Of a stretch of 64,000 nt of DNA, positions 1-8,157 are shown piece after piece; position 1 is the stretch's first letter, and the number at the start of each line of letters is the position of its first letter. Source of the DNA: Mycobacteriales bacterium. Lineage in GTDB: Bacteria > Actinomycetota > Actinomycetes > Mycobacteriales > CADCTP01. The notes beneath the pieces are model-generated. The model worked only from the letters and a program-made list of their open reading frames with translations. It was not told the DNA's origin and made no database searches. The position numbers and the translations under genes are program-made. The stretch is from positions 1 through 64,000 of the forward strand of contig DASYKU010000031.1 in the NCBI GenBank assembly GCA_035995165.1, written 5' to 3'.

Positions 1-60
1 GCGCTCACGCGCGACCCGCACGACGTCCTCGCGGAACTCCTTCGGGAACGGCTTCGGCAC
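1..60 (-). CDS. IS3-type transposase OrfA, N-terminal 20 residues only (cut by window edge)
   Basis: Reading leftwards from a GTG at 60-58 gives MPKPFPKEFREDVVRVARER, open to the window edge. This matches the typical N-terminus of actinobacterial IS3-family OrfA proteins, the helix-turn-helix half of the transposase that binds element ends. A ribosome site GGGAGGA lies about 8 nt before the GTG, which supports real translation. It overlaps the 3' end of the integrase frame in a different frame, so the two cannot both be ancestral here. Only 20 residues are visible. The family call rests on remembered consensus, not on a search. Confidence 0.65.
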   Translation of the reverse strand, partial: MPKPFPKEFREDVVRVARER

Positions 61-127
61 AGCAACATCCTCCCAGCCCGGCCACCGGCCAAGCGATCTC
101 AGATGTCACAGATCCCTGCAGCAGACC
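1..127 (-). mobile_element. End of an insertion sequence (probable IS3 family) running off the left edge
   Basis: The segment between the integrase GntR domain and the OrfA start (about 61-127) looks like an IS terminal region. The integrase protein departs from the GntR-domain pattern right after residue 462 (near position 127), and from there to the transposase start there is only a short untranslated stretch with a good ribosome site. The exact tip and inverted repeat cannot be fixed because the other end and the target duplication lie outside the window. Confidence 0.5.
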
Positions 128-1513
128 CGATACCTCGATCAGACCCTCGGCGCTGAGTAGCGCGACGGCTCGGTGGGAGGTGGCGATCGAGACGTTGTAG
201 GCGGTCGCCAGCTCGTTGGTGCTGGGGACGAAGCTTCCCGGGGCGAGCCGTCCGTCTTGGATCTGCTGCCGCAATTCGGCGGCGATGACCTCGTAGGGTC
301 CGCGAGGCGCGCGCGGTGCCGGGACGACGATCGCCGGCATGATCCCGCCCATCGTCTCGGCAGCTCGTTGACCGGCTTCGTCGACCCAGGCGGCGTAGAC
401 CTTGAGGGTGGTCGCTCCCCCGCTGCCGTGGCCGAGCCGGCCGGCGACCGTGCGGACGTCGGTGCCGGCGGCGATGAGCTCGGTGGCCGAGTAGTGGCGC
501 AGGGAGTGCAGGCGGGTACTGCGGAGCTGGAGCTTGCGGGCCAGGCGGCCGTACCTCTGCGTGAGGGATCGCGGCGGCCAGGGAGCCGAGCCGTCGGGCG
601 CTGGCGAGAACAGGTATGCGGCCCGGTCGAGCTCGACGCCGAGGGCGGCGCAGCGCTGCTCGCACGCCTGGCGGTGGGCGGTCAGGAGCGCGATCGTCTG
701 CGGGTCGATGGTGACCCGGCGTTGCTGGCGTGTCTTGGTCGTCTTCTCCTTGAGGCCGGACTTCGGCTGCGCGTTGCTGCGCTGCAGGGTCAGCAGGGCG
801 CCGTCCAGGTCGACGTGATGCCAGCGCAGGGCGCTGATCTCGCCGCGGCGCGAACCGGTGACCATGGTCAGCCACAGGAGCAGACCCCAATCCGGGTCGG
901 CGGCCCACGCCTCGCCCAGGAGGCGAGCGGCCTCCGCCGCGGTCGGCGGATCCGGCTCGGTCGCCGCCGGCGACGGCGACACGGCCAGCTCGGCCTTGTT
1001 CACCGGGATCTGGTCCCAGCGGACGGCCCGGCCCAGGGCGCCGCTGAGAATGAAGTGAATCTTGCGGACCGTGCTGCTGCTCAGCGGCCGGCAGAGGTGG
1101 CCGGCCTTGCGTCGGCCGTCACAGCCGGAGCGGCAGCGCTGCAGGCGGGCGTACCAACGCTCCAGCATCTGAGCGTCGAGCTTCGACGCCTTCATAGCGC
1201 CGAGCGTCGGATCGATGTAGATCCGGATCAGGTCGTCGTACCGGTCCCGGGTGGTGTCCTCCAACTCCGCGACCTCGAGCCACTGGTCGATCGCCTGGCG
1301 AACGGTGAGGTCCGACTTCGGATGCCGGTCCTCGTCGACCTGGGCCTGCATGCGTGTGAGCTCGATCTCGGCGGCCGCGTACGTCATCGCCGTCTTTCGC
1401 TCGTAGCGCTCCTTGCCAGTCAGCGGGTCCGTGCCGGCGTAGACGATCGCCTGGAAGCTCCCGGACGGGAGCGGACGGATGTGCCCCCGCGCGCGGCGAC
1501 GACGTTGTGGCAT
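5..1513 (-). CDS. Tyrosine recombinase fused to a GntR helix-turn-helix, 3' end overrun by an IS
   Basis: A 502-residue site-specific recombinase that would integrate or excise a mobile element. The N-terminal SAM-like DNA-binding region is about 65-165 and contains a C-X3-C-X7-H-X-C cluster (127-141) that may bind zinc. The catalytic domain shows Arg222 (TGSRRGE), His336-X2-Arg339, His362 (LGHGS) and the nucleophile Tyr373 (KVYAAW). Residues 405-462 form a GntR-type winged helix, a fusion seen in some actinobacterial element integrases. After IEVS (residue 462) the domain pattern stops, and the last 40 residues read through the IS end and out-of-frame transposase sequence, so the native C-terminus is lost. 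It lies immediately beside the 3' side of tRNA-Glu, a common attachment site. The catalytic domain looks intact; the GntR part may not be functional. Confidence 0.88.
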   Translation of the reverse strand: MPQRRRRARGHIRPLPSGSFQAIVYAGTDPLTGKERYERKTAMTYAAAEIELTRMQAQVDEDRHPKSDLTVRQAIDQWLEVAELEDTTRDRYDDLIRIYIDPTLGAMKASKLDAQMLERWYARLQRCRSGCDGRRKAGHLCRPLSSSTVRKIHFILSGALGRAVRWDQIPVNKAELAVSPSPAATEPDPPTAAEAARLLGEAWAADPDWGLLLWLTMVTGSRRGEISALRWHHVDLDGALLTLQRSNAQPKSGLKEKTTKTRQQRRVTIDPQTIALLTAHRQACEQRCAALGVELDRAAYLFSPAPDGSAPWPPRSLTQRYGRLARKLQLRSTRLHSLRHYSATELIAAGTDVRTVAGRLGHGSGGATTLKVYAAWVDEAGQRAAETMGGIMPAIVVPAPRAPRGPYEVIAAELRQQIQDGRLAPGSFVPSTNELATAYNVSIATSHRAVALLSAEGLIEVSGLLQGSVTSEIAWPVAGLGGCCCAEAVPEGVPRGRRAGRA

Positions 1514-1530
1514 GGATGGGACGTTAACAG

Positions 1531-1560
1531 CGTTCCATGCACGAACCCTTGCACGGAACG
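1531..1560. repeat. 30-bp inverted repeat upstream of the integrase
   Basis: Arms CGTTCCATGCA and TGCACGGAACG face each other with one mismatch in 11 positions. It sits 18 bp before the integrase ATG and just upstream of a possible -10 TAACGT (1526-1521 on the minus strand), so it could be an operator for the integrase or a recombination arm/core site near tRNA-Glu. Which of these it is cannot be told from sequence alone. Confidence 0.5.
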
Positions 1561-1566
1561 GACATG

Positions 1567-1599
1567 AAAAAGCTGACCTGCCCGAACGGGCAGGTCAGC
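1567..1599 (-). terminator. Intrinsic terminator of the tRNA-Gln/tRNA-Glu transcript
   Basis: On the minus strand a perfect 12-bp stem (GCTGACCTGCCC / GGGCAGGTCAGC) with loop GTTC is followed by five T residues. It lies 5 nt past the 3' end of tRNA-Glu and before the integrase promoter region, so it separates the tRNA unit from the element. Confidence 0.9.
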
Positions 1600-1604
1600 G
1601 GGTG

Positions 1605-1677
1605 TAGCCCCGACCGGATTCGAACCGGCGCTACCGCCTTGAGAGGGCGGCGTCCTGGGCCTCTAGACGACGGGGCC
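1605..1677 (-). tRNA. tRNA-Glu (anticodon CTC)
   Basis: 73-nt cloverleaf on the minus strand. The acceptor stem GGCCCCG/CGGGGCT closes with a G1-U72 wobble. The anticodon loop CTCTCAA gives anticodon CTC, the T-arm is GCCGG-TTCGAAT-CCGGT, the discriminator is A, and the 3' CCA is not encoded. It lies downstream of tRNA-Gln with 27 nt between, and both probably share one transcript ending at the adjacent hairpin. The neighbouring integrase makes this gene a candidate attachment site. Confidence 0.95.
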
Positions 1678-1704
1678 GTACGGTGCTGCGATCGTGCTGC
1701 GGCG

Positions 1705-1776
1705 CTGGGGTACCAGGACTCGAACCTAGACTAGCTGAACCAGAATCAGCCGGGCTGCCAATTACCCCATACCCCA
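1705..1776 (-). tRNA. tRNA-Gln (anticodon CTG)
   Basis: 72-nt cloverleaf on the minus strand. Acceptor stem TGGGGTA/TACCCCA, anticodon stem GCTGA/TCAGC with loop TTCTGGT (anticodon CTG), and discriminator G73 as expected for tRNA-Gln. It lies 39 nt past the gltX stop. Because gatCAB is also present in the window, this tRNA is probably first charged with Glu by the non-discriminating synthetase gltX and then amidated. Confidence 0.95.
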
Positions 1777-1815
1777 AGAGGAACGCCCACCTGCTCGGCG
1801 CGCCGGATGACGATG

Positions 1816-3306
1816 TTAGCCCATGCCCGCAGCGGTGCCCAATCCGGCCCGTGCGGCGCGCAGCCGATCGAGCGTCGACCCGCGTCCGAGCAGCTCGATC
1901 GACTCGAACAGCGGGGGTGAGACGGTCCGCCCGGTCACCGCCACCCGCACCGGCCCGTACGCGACCCGCGGCTTGAGCCCCAGGCCGGTCACGAGCGCTC
2001 CTTCCAGCGCCTCCTGGATCTCCGGGTGGGTCCAGGTGGACAGCTCGCCCAGCGCCGTCACAGCGGCGTCCAGGACCGGGGCGGCGGCAGCGGTGAGCAC
2101 CTTGGCCGCGGCCGCCGGGTCGACCGCGAAGTGGTGGTCCGGGACGAAGAAGAACCCGAGCAGGTCGGCCGCCTCCACCAGCGTGGCCGCCCGCTCCTGC
2201 ACCAGCGGCGCGGCCGCGGCGACCAGGTCGAGCTGCGCGTCCGTCGGCGAGGTGAACACCCCGCGCCGGACCAGGAACGGCAGCAGCCGCTTCACGAAGT
2301 CTTCCGGAGAAAGCCCGCGGATCTTGATCCCGTTGATCGCGGTGAGCTTCTTCACGTCGAACGTGGCCGGGTTGCGGGAGATCCTCTCGACGGTGAACGC
2401 CTCGACCATCTCGGCCGGCGTGAACAGCTCCTGGTCGCCGCCCATCGACCAGCCCAGCAGGGCCAGGTAGTTGAGGATCCCCTCGGGCAGGAAGCCCTCG
2501 GCCCGGACGTTCGCCAGCGACGCCTCCGGCGTCTTGCGCTTGGACAGCCGCTGCTTGCCCTCGCCCAGCACCATCGGCAGGTGCCCGTACCGCGGCATCG
2601 GCCCGGACGCGAGCCCGAGCTCCCGCAGCGCCGCCTGCAGCGGGATCTGCCGCGGCGTGGAGGCGAGCAGGTCGTCGCCGCGCAGCACGTGGGTGATGCC
2701 CATGAGCGCATCGTCGACGGGGTTGGTCAGCGGGTAGAGCGGGCTGCCGTCGGCGCGCGCGAGCACGAAGTCGGGCACGTTCTCGGGCTCGAACCGGACC
2801 TCGCCGCGGACCAGGTCCTCGAAGACCACGGCCTCGTCGGGCATCCGGAACCGGAGCACCGGCGGACGCCCCTCGGCCTGGAACGCGGCGATCTCGGCCG
2901 CGGTGAGCGAACGGTCGTGGTTGTCGTACCCCTGGGTCTTGTCGCCGCGCGCGGCCCGGCGGGCCCGGACCTCCTCGTCGTTCGAGTACGACTCGTAGGC
3001 GTAGCCGGCCTCGCGCAGCCGCGCGATGACGTCGGCGTAGATGTCCATCCGCTGCGACTGCAGGTACGGCGCGTAGGGGCCGCCGACCTCGGGACCCTCG
3101 TCCCAGTCCAGCCCGAGCCAGCGCAGCTGGTCCAGGACGCCCCGGTACGACGCCTCGGTGCTGCGGGCGGCGTCGGTGTCCTCGATGCGCAGCACGAAGC
3201 TGCCGCCGGCGTGCCGGGCGAAGGCCCAGTTGAACAGCGCGCTGCGGACGTTGCCGACGTGCAGGTCGCCGGTCGGCGACGGGGGGAAGCGGACGCGGAC
3301 GGTCAT
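1816..3306 (-). CDS. gltX: Glutamyl-tRNA synthetase
   Basis: Cytosolic class I aminoacyl-tRNA synthetase, 496 residues, normal length. It charges tRNA-Glu and, with gatCAB in this genome, very likely tRNA-Gln with glutamate. The HIGH-type motif is PSPTGDLHVGN (9-19), and the KMSKS-type motif is KQRLSKRK (about 251-258). The C-terminal half is the helical anticodon-binding region. The ATG start at 3306 overlaps the TGA of the upstream hydrolase by 4 nt (ATGA), so the two are translationally coupled. It is followed by the tRNA-Gln and tRNA-Glu genes it serves. The same gltX/FAH pairing occurs in M. tuberculosis (Rv2992c/Rv2993c). Confidence 0.97.
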   Translation of the reverse strand: MTVRVRFPPSPTGDLHVGNVRSALFNWAFARHAGGSFVLRIEDTDAARSTEASYRGVLDQLRWLGLDWDEGPEVGGPYAPYLQSQRMDIYADVIARLREAGYAYESYSNDEEVRARRAARGDKTQGYDNHDRSLTAAEIAAFQAEGRPPVLRFRMPDEAVVFEDLVRGEVRFEPENVPDFVLARADGSPLYPLTNPVDDALMGITHVLRGDDLLASTPRQIPLQAALRELGLASGPMPRYGHLPMVLGEGKQRLSKRKTPEASLANVRAEGFLPEGILNYLALLGWSMGGDQELFTPAEMVEAFTVERISRNPATFDVKKLTAINGIKIRGLSPEDFVKRLLPFLVRRGVFTSPTDAQLDLVAAAAPLVQERAATLVEAADLLGFFFVPDHHFAVDPAAAAKVLTAAAAPVLDAAVTALGELSTWTHPEIQEALEGALVTGLGLKPRVAYGPVRVAVTGRTVSPPLFESIELLGRGSTLDRLRAARAGLGTAAGMG

Positions 3307-4091
3307 CGGGACCGCACCGGGTTGCTCAGGGTGCCGATGCCTTCGATGGTCACCGCGACGGTCTGGCCGGCCGTCATCGGGCCGACCCCGGACGGGGTGC
3401 CGGTGAGGATCATGTCGCCGGGCAGCAGCGTCATCACGTGGGAGACGTACGAGACGAGCGTGGCGACGTCGTGCAGCAGCAGCGACGTGCGCGAGTCCTG
3501 CTTGAGCTGCCCGTCCAGCTCGGTGCGCAGGGCCAGGTCGGCCGGGTCCAGCACGGTCTCGATCCAGGGCCCGAGCGGGCAGAACGAGTCGTGCCCCTTG
3601 GCCCGGGTCCACTGCCCGTCGCTGCGCTGCTGGTCCCGCGCGGTGACGTCGTTGGCGACGGTGTAGCCGAGCAGCGCGTCCAGCGCCCGCTCGCGCGGCA
3701 CCTCGCGGGCACCGAGCGCGCCGACGACGACCGCGAGCTCGCCCTCGAAGTGCACCTCGCCGGAGTCGACCGGCAGCCGGATCGCGTCGCCGGGGCCGAT
3801 CACCGACGTCGGCGGCTTGAGGAAGATCAGCGGTGCGGCCGGGGCCTCGCCGCCCATCTCGGCCACGTGCTCGGCGTAGTTCTTGCCGATGCCGACGACC
3901 TTGCTCGGCAGCAGCGGCGCCAGCAGCCGGACGTCCGGCAGCGCCCAGCGCTCCCCGGTGAGCTCGATCTGGCCGAAGGGGTGCTCGGCGATGGCGGCGA
4001 CGGTCAGCGCGTCGGCCGGCGCGCCGGCCTCCCCCTCCACCTTGCCGAAGTGGACCTGGCCGGCCGGGGTCGCGAAACGGGCGATACGCAC
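3303..4091 (-). CDS. Fumarylacetoacetate hydrolase (FAH) family protein
   Basis: 262 residues with the FAH fold: N-terminal lead of about 60 residues, then KVVGIGKNYAEH (about 64-75), acidic metal ligands in HFEGELAVV and the Asp of TVANDVTARD, and the late signature GDMILTGTPSG. The family hydrolyses or decarboxylates beta-keto acids, for example 2-hydroxyhepta-2,4-diene-1,7-dioate isomerase or acylpyruvase. The sequence does not identify the substrate. No aromatic-degradation neighbours are present; it simply precedes gltX with a 4-nt overlap, as in mycobacteria, so a housekeeping acylpyruvate or oxaloacetate clean-up role is as likely. Confidence 0.9.
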   Translation of the reverse strand: MRIARFATPAGQVHFGKVEGEAGAPADALTVAAIAEHPFGQIELTGERWALPDVRLLAPLLPSKVVGIGKNYAEHVAEMGGEAPAAPLIFLKPPTSVIGPGDAIRLPVDSGEVHFEGELAVVVGALGAREVPRERALDALLGYTVANDVTARDQQRSDGQWTRAKGHDSFCPLGPWIETVLDPADLALRTELDGQLKQDSRTSLLLHDVATLVSYVSHVMTLLPGDMILTGTPSGVGPMTAGQTVAVTIEGIGTLSNPVRSR

Positions 4092-4145
4092 GGGTGAGGA
4101 GGCTACCCGCCGGACGCCGCGGACCCCGGGTGGGATACTGCTCAG

Positions 4146-4448
4146 GTGACTGCGGGACAGGCGCGGCGGCGCGCGGTGCGGATGCTCGGAGTGCTGGCCG
4201 CGGCCCTGCTGCTGGCGGGCCTGCTGCCCTGGGCGACCTGGGGCGACGCGACCGTCCGCTATCTGGCCCTGCCGTTCGTCGGCGCCGGGCTGCTGGTGCT
4301 GGGCTCGACCCTGCGGGTCTGGACGGCCGGCCGGATCCCGCCGCCCTCGGCCCCGCCGGTCGAGCGCGGCTGCGACGGCTGCGTCTGCGGCCTCGACGGC
4401 GGTTGCGCGGCCGCCGGGCAGTCGCAGGCCACCACCACCGCGGGGTGA
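4146..4448 (+). CDS. Small membrane protein with Cys-rich tail
   Basis: 100 residues from a GTG. Two hydrophobic segments (about 10-29 and 40-57) suggest two membrane helices. A C-terminal tail follows with CDGCVCGLDGGC, four cysteines in twelve residues. I do not recognise a family. Its TGA overlaps the GTG of the next gene (GTGA), so it is the first gene of a two-gene unit with an exo/endonuclease/phosphatase-fold protein. The Cys cluster could bind metal, but nothing else supports that. Confidence 0.6.
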   Translation: MTAGQARRRAVRMLGVLAAALLLAGLLPWATWGDATVRYLALPFVGAGLLVLGSTLRVWTAGRIPPPSAPPVERGCDGCVCGLDGGCAAAGQSQATTTAG

Positions 4449-5431
4449 GGCGCATCCGGCGCTGGGCGCCGGTCGCGTACCCGGTCCTGCTGGTCGTGCT
4501 GACCGCGGTCCAGCAGGTGTTCCCGCAGCGCAGCGGGCCGCTGGCGCTGGCCCAGGTGTTCGCGCCCTGGCTGTTCGTGCCGCTGCTGTTCCTGCTGCCG
4601 TTCGCGGTCTCGCTGCGGGACCGGGCGCTGGCCGGGGCGCTCGGGCTGGCCGTGCTCGCGTTCGGGCTGCACCTCGGGCCCTCCTACGTGCCCCGGCACG
4701 TCGCGGCCGCGGGGACGCCGGTCCGGGTGGTGTCCTGGAACGTGCTGCTGACGAACCCGTCCGTCCGGGTCGCCGACACCGTCCGGGGCTTCGACGGCGA
4801 CGTCGTCGGCCTGGTCGAGGTGACGTTCCGGCAGTCGGCCGCGCTGAAGGGCGACCCGTACCTGCGGCAGCGCTACCGGACCGTGCTGCTGCACCCCGAG
4901 GTGGGCCGGGCGCTGTACTCGCGCTACCCGCTGCTGGACTCCGGGACGCTGCAGGACCCGGCCGGCCGGCCCGGGTCGGCGCTGCTGTGGGCCCGGCTCG
5001 ACCTCGGCGGCGGCCGGGAGCTGACCGCGATCGTCGCGCACCCGCTGCCGGCCGAGGCCTGGCCGGCGCCGGAACTGCCGCTGCGCTGGGACGCGGGGCC
5101 GCGGGACGCCGAGATCGCGTTCATCCGGGCGTTCACCGACCGGGAGATCGCGGCCGGGCGCCGGGTGGTGCTGATGGGCGACTTCAACGTGACCGACCGG
5201 GAGCCGGGCGGCCGGGAGCTGGCCCGCGGGCTGTCCGACGCGCACGACGCGGGCTGGGGCCCGGACCCGTCCTGGGGTCCGCTGCTGCTGCGGCGGCACG
5301 GGGTCGCGGTGGTCCGGATCGACCGGATCCTCGGCGGGCCGGGAGTCGTCCCGACGGCATTCCGTACGGACTGCACGTTCCACGGCAGCGACCACTGCGT
5401 CCTGCGCGCGACGCTGGCCGTCGGTCAGTAG
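4445..5431 (+). CDS. Membrane-anchored endonuclease/exonuclease/phosphatase (EEP) family protein
   Basis: 328 residues from a GTG overlapping the previous stop. The N-terminal part has hydrophobic stretches (about residues 8-25, 40-58 and 63-78) that would place the C-terminal domain outside the membrane. The EEP domain begins at VRVVSWNVLL (Asn of the SWN motif) and shows Glu in VGLVEV, the MGDFNVT motif, and GSDHCVLRATL at the end with the catalytic Asp-His pair. Such proteins cleave phosphodiesters or phosphomonoesters such as sphingomyelin, inositol phosphates or extracellular DNA. The substrate is not evident. Its stop overlaps the stop of the facing gene by 7 nt (TCAGTAG). Confidence 0.85.
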   Translation: MRRIRRWAPVAYPVLLVVLTAVQQVFPQRSGPLALAQVFAPWLFVPLLFLLPFAVSLRDRALAGALGLAVLAFGLHLGPSYVPRHVAAAGTPVRVVSWNVLLTNPSVRVADTVRGFDGDVVGLVEVTFRQSAALKGDPYLRQRYRTVLLHPEVGRALYSRYPLLDSGTLQDPAGRPGSALLWARLDLGGGRELTAIVAHPLPAEAWPAPELPLRWDAGPRDAEIAFIRAFTDREIAAGRRVVLMGDFNVTDREPGGRELARGLSDAHDAGWGPDPSWGPLLLRRHGVAVVRIDRILGGPGVVPTAFRTDCTFHGSDHCVLRATLAVGQ

Positions 5432-6525
5432 AGGCGGATGCCGGTCGAGACGGTGGCGCCGACGGTGAGCGGGACGGTCCCGGTCGCGCTGTGCCCGCGG
5501 TCGTCGGTGAGCCGGACCGAGTACGGCCCCGGGCCGGCGCCCGCCGGCGCGATCCAGTAGCCGTACCCGCTGCGCTGCAGGGGCTGCCAGCCGGCGCCGA
5601 TCCTGACCGCGACCGAGGCCAGCGGGTTGCCGGTGCCGATCGGCAACAGCGCCAGCCAGTACTGCGAGGAGCCCTCCTTGACCCGGATCCGGACCGGACC
5701 GGCGGTCGGCGGGTCGACGACGCGGGTGAACGTGATCGGCACGATCCCGCTCACCGGGTCGGCGATCCGCGCGAACGCCGGCGCCGCCAGGTCGAGGTGG
5801 CCGGACTCGCACTCCGGGCAGAGGTCGGACACCGTCACCCGGACCGTGCCCTTCGGGCCGGTGACGTCCAGGACCGTGCCGCAGGCGGCCGAGCCGCCGA
5901 AGTCGACCGGCGACATCGCCACGTACGTGCCGGCGGCGGCGGCGTCCTCGTACCCGCAGTTGGGCAGGCCGGCCAGCGTGTAGAAGGTCGCCCGGCCGGA
6001 CCGGGAGGCGCCGGCGGCGGCCCGCGTGGTCGGCGCGGGGGCGGACGACGCAGGCGGGTGGGCGGCCCGGGACGCGGTCGAGGGTGCTGCGGTCGTCCGC
6101 GGGGCCGCCCGCATCGTGCCCGCCGCGGCCGGTGCCGGGTCGGTGCGGGCCGGTCCCCGGGTCGGGGCCGGAGCGGGGAGGGAGGCTGCGGGTGGCCGGT
6201 TGAGCGACTCGGGCGCGGGGGCCGCGGTGCCGCCGTCCCGCACCGTCGCGACCAGGGCGGCCGCGCCCAGCGCGACCACCGCGGTCAGCCCGCCGGCCAG
6301 CAACCCGACCGGCCGCCGCCCGCCCCGCCCCGACCGATGCCGCGCCCCCGCGCCCCCACCCGGCGCCGAGCCGCCGGACGGGCCGTCGTCCCGCGGGACC
6401 GAGGCGCCGCCCGCGGACAGCCCGTCGCCCGGGCCGGCCGCCGACAGGCCCGGGACCGAGGCGCCGCCCGAGGGCAGCCCGTCCCGGGATCGGGGCGGAC
6501 GGGTCGGCTCGCGCACGCGCGGCAC
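5425..6525 (-). CDS. Membrane-anchored expansin-like protein (double-psi barrel plus CBM63-like domain)
   Basis: 366 residues. The N-terminal cytoplasmic stretch has a near-repeat (DGLPSGGASVPG / DGLSAGGASVPR). A membrane helix at about 72-95 is followed by a Pro/Ala/Thr linker (about 97-175). From about 178 comes a RlpA/expansin double-psi beta-barrel: RATFYTLAGLPNCGY, DFGGSAACGTVLDV, and VSDLCPECESGHLDLA with the HLDL motif that holds the key Asp. The last 90 residues fit the beta-sandwich domain of expansin EXLX proteins. Expansins loosen cellulose or peptidoglycan without hydrolysis. The linker length suits reaching across a thick wall. It is usually a secreted protein; here it stays tethered. 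The GTG start is the first in the frame. Confidence 0.82.
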   Translation of the reverse strand: MPRVREPTRPPRSRDGLPSGGASVPGLSAAGPGDGLSAGGASVPRDDGPSGGSAPGGGAGARHRSGRGGRRPVGLLAGGLTAVVALGAAALVATVRDGGTAAPAPESLNRPPAASLPAPAPTRGPARTDPAPAAAGTMRAAPRTTAAPSTASRAAHPPASSAPAPTTRAAAGASRSGRATFYTLAGLPNCGYEDAAAAGTYVAMSPVDFGGSAACGTVLDVTGPKGTVRVTVSDLCPECESGHLDLAAPAFARIADPVSGIVPITFTRVVDPPTAGPVRIRVKEGSSQYWLALLPIGTGNPLASVAVRIGAGWQPLQRSGYGYWIAPAGAGPGPYSVRLTDDRGHSATGTVPLTVGATVSTGIRLY

Positions 6526-6564
6526 AGTACCGGGGACCGCGCCGCAGCGCGGTCCCCGCGACGG

Positions 6565-8142
6565 TCAGTCCGCGACGCCCAACAGCCCGTACTGGACCGC
6601 GTCGGCGAGCGCGAGCCAGGACGCCTCGATGACGTTGGCGTGCACGCCGACCGTGGTCCACTCGTGCTGCCCGTCGCCGGTCTCGACCAGCACCCGGGTG
6701 ACCGCGTCGGTGCCGTGCCGCCCGTCCAGGATGCGGACCTTGTAGTCCATCAGGGACAGCCCGGCCAGCTGCGGGTGGTACGGCTCCAGCGCGCTGCGCA
6801 GCGCCCGGTCCAGCGCGTTGACCGGCCCGTTGCCCTCGCCGGTGGCGACGATCCGCTTCCCCTTGGCGTGCAGCTTCACGGTGGCCTCGCTGACCACCCG
6901 GCCGTCCTCGCGCCGCTCCACGATCACCCGGTACGACTCCAGCGTGAACGCGCTCGTGACGTCCTCGCCGAGCTCGCCCCGGACCAGCAGCTCGAACGAG
7001 GCGTCGGCGGCCTCGAACGACCAGCCGTCGGCCTCCAGGTCCTTGACCCGCTCGACGACGCGGCCGACCGCGTCGGGCCGGGCGGACAGGTCCACGCCGA
7101 GCTCCCTGCCCTTGAGCTCGACGGATGCCCGCCCGGCCATCTCGGTGACGAGGATGCGCATGTCGTTACCCACCAGCGCCGGGTCCACGTGGTTGTAGAG
7201 GTCCGGGCTGACCTTGATCGCGCTGGCGTGCAGGCCCGCCTTGTGGGCGAACGCCGACACGCCTACGTACGCCTGCTGCGGGTTGGGTGCCTTGTTGGCG
7301 ATCCCCGCGACGTCGTGCGCGACGCGCATCATCTCCGGCAGGCAGCCCTCGGGCAGGACCCGCCGGTTCATCTTCAGTTCCAGCCCGCCGATGACGGCGA
7401 ACAGGTCCGCGTTGCCGGGCCGCTCGCCGTAGCCGTTGGCGGTGCCCTGCACGTGCGTGGCGCCCGCGTCGACCGCGGCCAGGGAGTTGGCCACCGCGCA
7501 GGACGTGTCGTTCTGGGCGTGCATGCCGACCCGGAAGCCGGTGCGCTCGATCACCTCGGCGACGATGCGGCCGATCCCCATCGGCAGCATGCCGCCGTTG
7601 GTGTCGCAGAGCACGCCGACGTCCGCCCCCGCGGCGAACGCGGCCTCCAGCACCCGCAGCCCGTAGTCCCGGTCGAAGGTGTAGCCGTCGAAGAAGTGCT
7701 CGCAGTCCAGGAACACCCGGCGGCCCTCGGCGACCAGGAAGCCGACGGTGTCGGCGACCATCGCCAGGTTCTCCTCCGGCGTCGTGCGCAGCGCCTGGTG
7801 CACGTGCCGCAGGTCGGACTTGGCGACCAGGCAGACGACCGGGGTCTGCGCGTCGCGCAGCGCGAGCACCTGCTTGTCGGTGGCCGCGCTGCCCCCGGCC
7901 TTGCGGGTCGAGCCGAACGCGACCAGCTGCGCGTGCGTCATCTCCAGCTCGGTCCGGGCCCGGGCGAAGAACTCGGTGTCCTTCGGCAGCGCGCCGGGCC
8001 AGCCGCCCTCGACGAAGCCCACGCCGAGCTGGTCGAGCAGCCGCGCCACGGCGAGCTTGTCGGCCACCGAGAAGGACATCCCCTCGCCCTGGGCGCCGTC
8101 CCGCAGGGTGGTGTCGTACACGTGGAACGAGTCGTCGAGCAC
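6565..8142 (-). CDS. cimA: (R)-citramalate synthase
   Basis: 525 residues from GTG 8142, preceded by GGGGAG at 7-nt spacing; longer in-frame starts would run through the terminator. It condenses pyruvate with acetyl-CoA to citramalate, the first step of threonine-independent isoleucine synthesis. The HMGL-like TIM barrel opens with YDTTLRDGAQGEG (catalytic Arg and metal Asp). HAQNDTSCAVAN carries a metal-binding His, and GTANGYGERPGN is the CimA/LeuA signature. The C-terminal third is the LeuA-type allosteric domain that binds the end product. CimA rather than LeuA is indicated by the GAQGEGMSFS context and by the Ile-rich leader upstream. Transcription is gated by the attenuator at 8158-8252. 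Confidence 0.93.
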   Translation of the reverse strand: MLDDSFHVYDTTLRDGAQGEGMSFSVADKLAVARLLDQLGVGFVEGGWPGALPKDTEFFARARTELEMTHAQLVAFGSTRKAGGSAATDKQVLALRDAQTPVVCLVAKSDLRHVHQALRTTPEENLAMVADTVGFLVAEGRRVFLDCEHFFDGYTFDRDYGLRVLEAAFAAGADVGVLCDTNGGMLPMGIGRIVAEVIERTGFRVGMHAQNDTSCAVANSLAAVDAGATHVQGTANGYGERPGNADLFAVIGGLELKMNRRVLPEGCLPEMMRVAHDVAGIANKAPNPQQAYVGVSAFAHKAGLHASAIKVSPDLYNHVDPALVGNDMRILVTEMAGRASVELKGRELGVDLSARPDAVGRVVERVKDLEADGWSFEAADASFELLVRGELGEDVTSAFTLESYRVIVERREDGRVVSEATVKLHAKGKRIVATGEGNGPVNALDRALRSALEPYHPQLAGLSLMDYKVRILDGRHGTDAVTRVLVETGDGQHEWTTVGVHANVIEASWLALADAVQYGLLGVAD

Positions 8143-8157
8143 TGCAGGTCTCCCCGG

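Noticed and set aside
4094-4444. Upstream extension of the EEP-domain gene to 4094
   Set aside because: It runs through the small membrane protein gene in another frame and has no membrane or domain pattern; GTG 4445 overlapping the previous stop is better.
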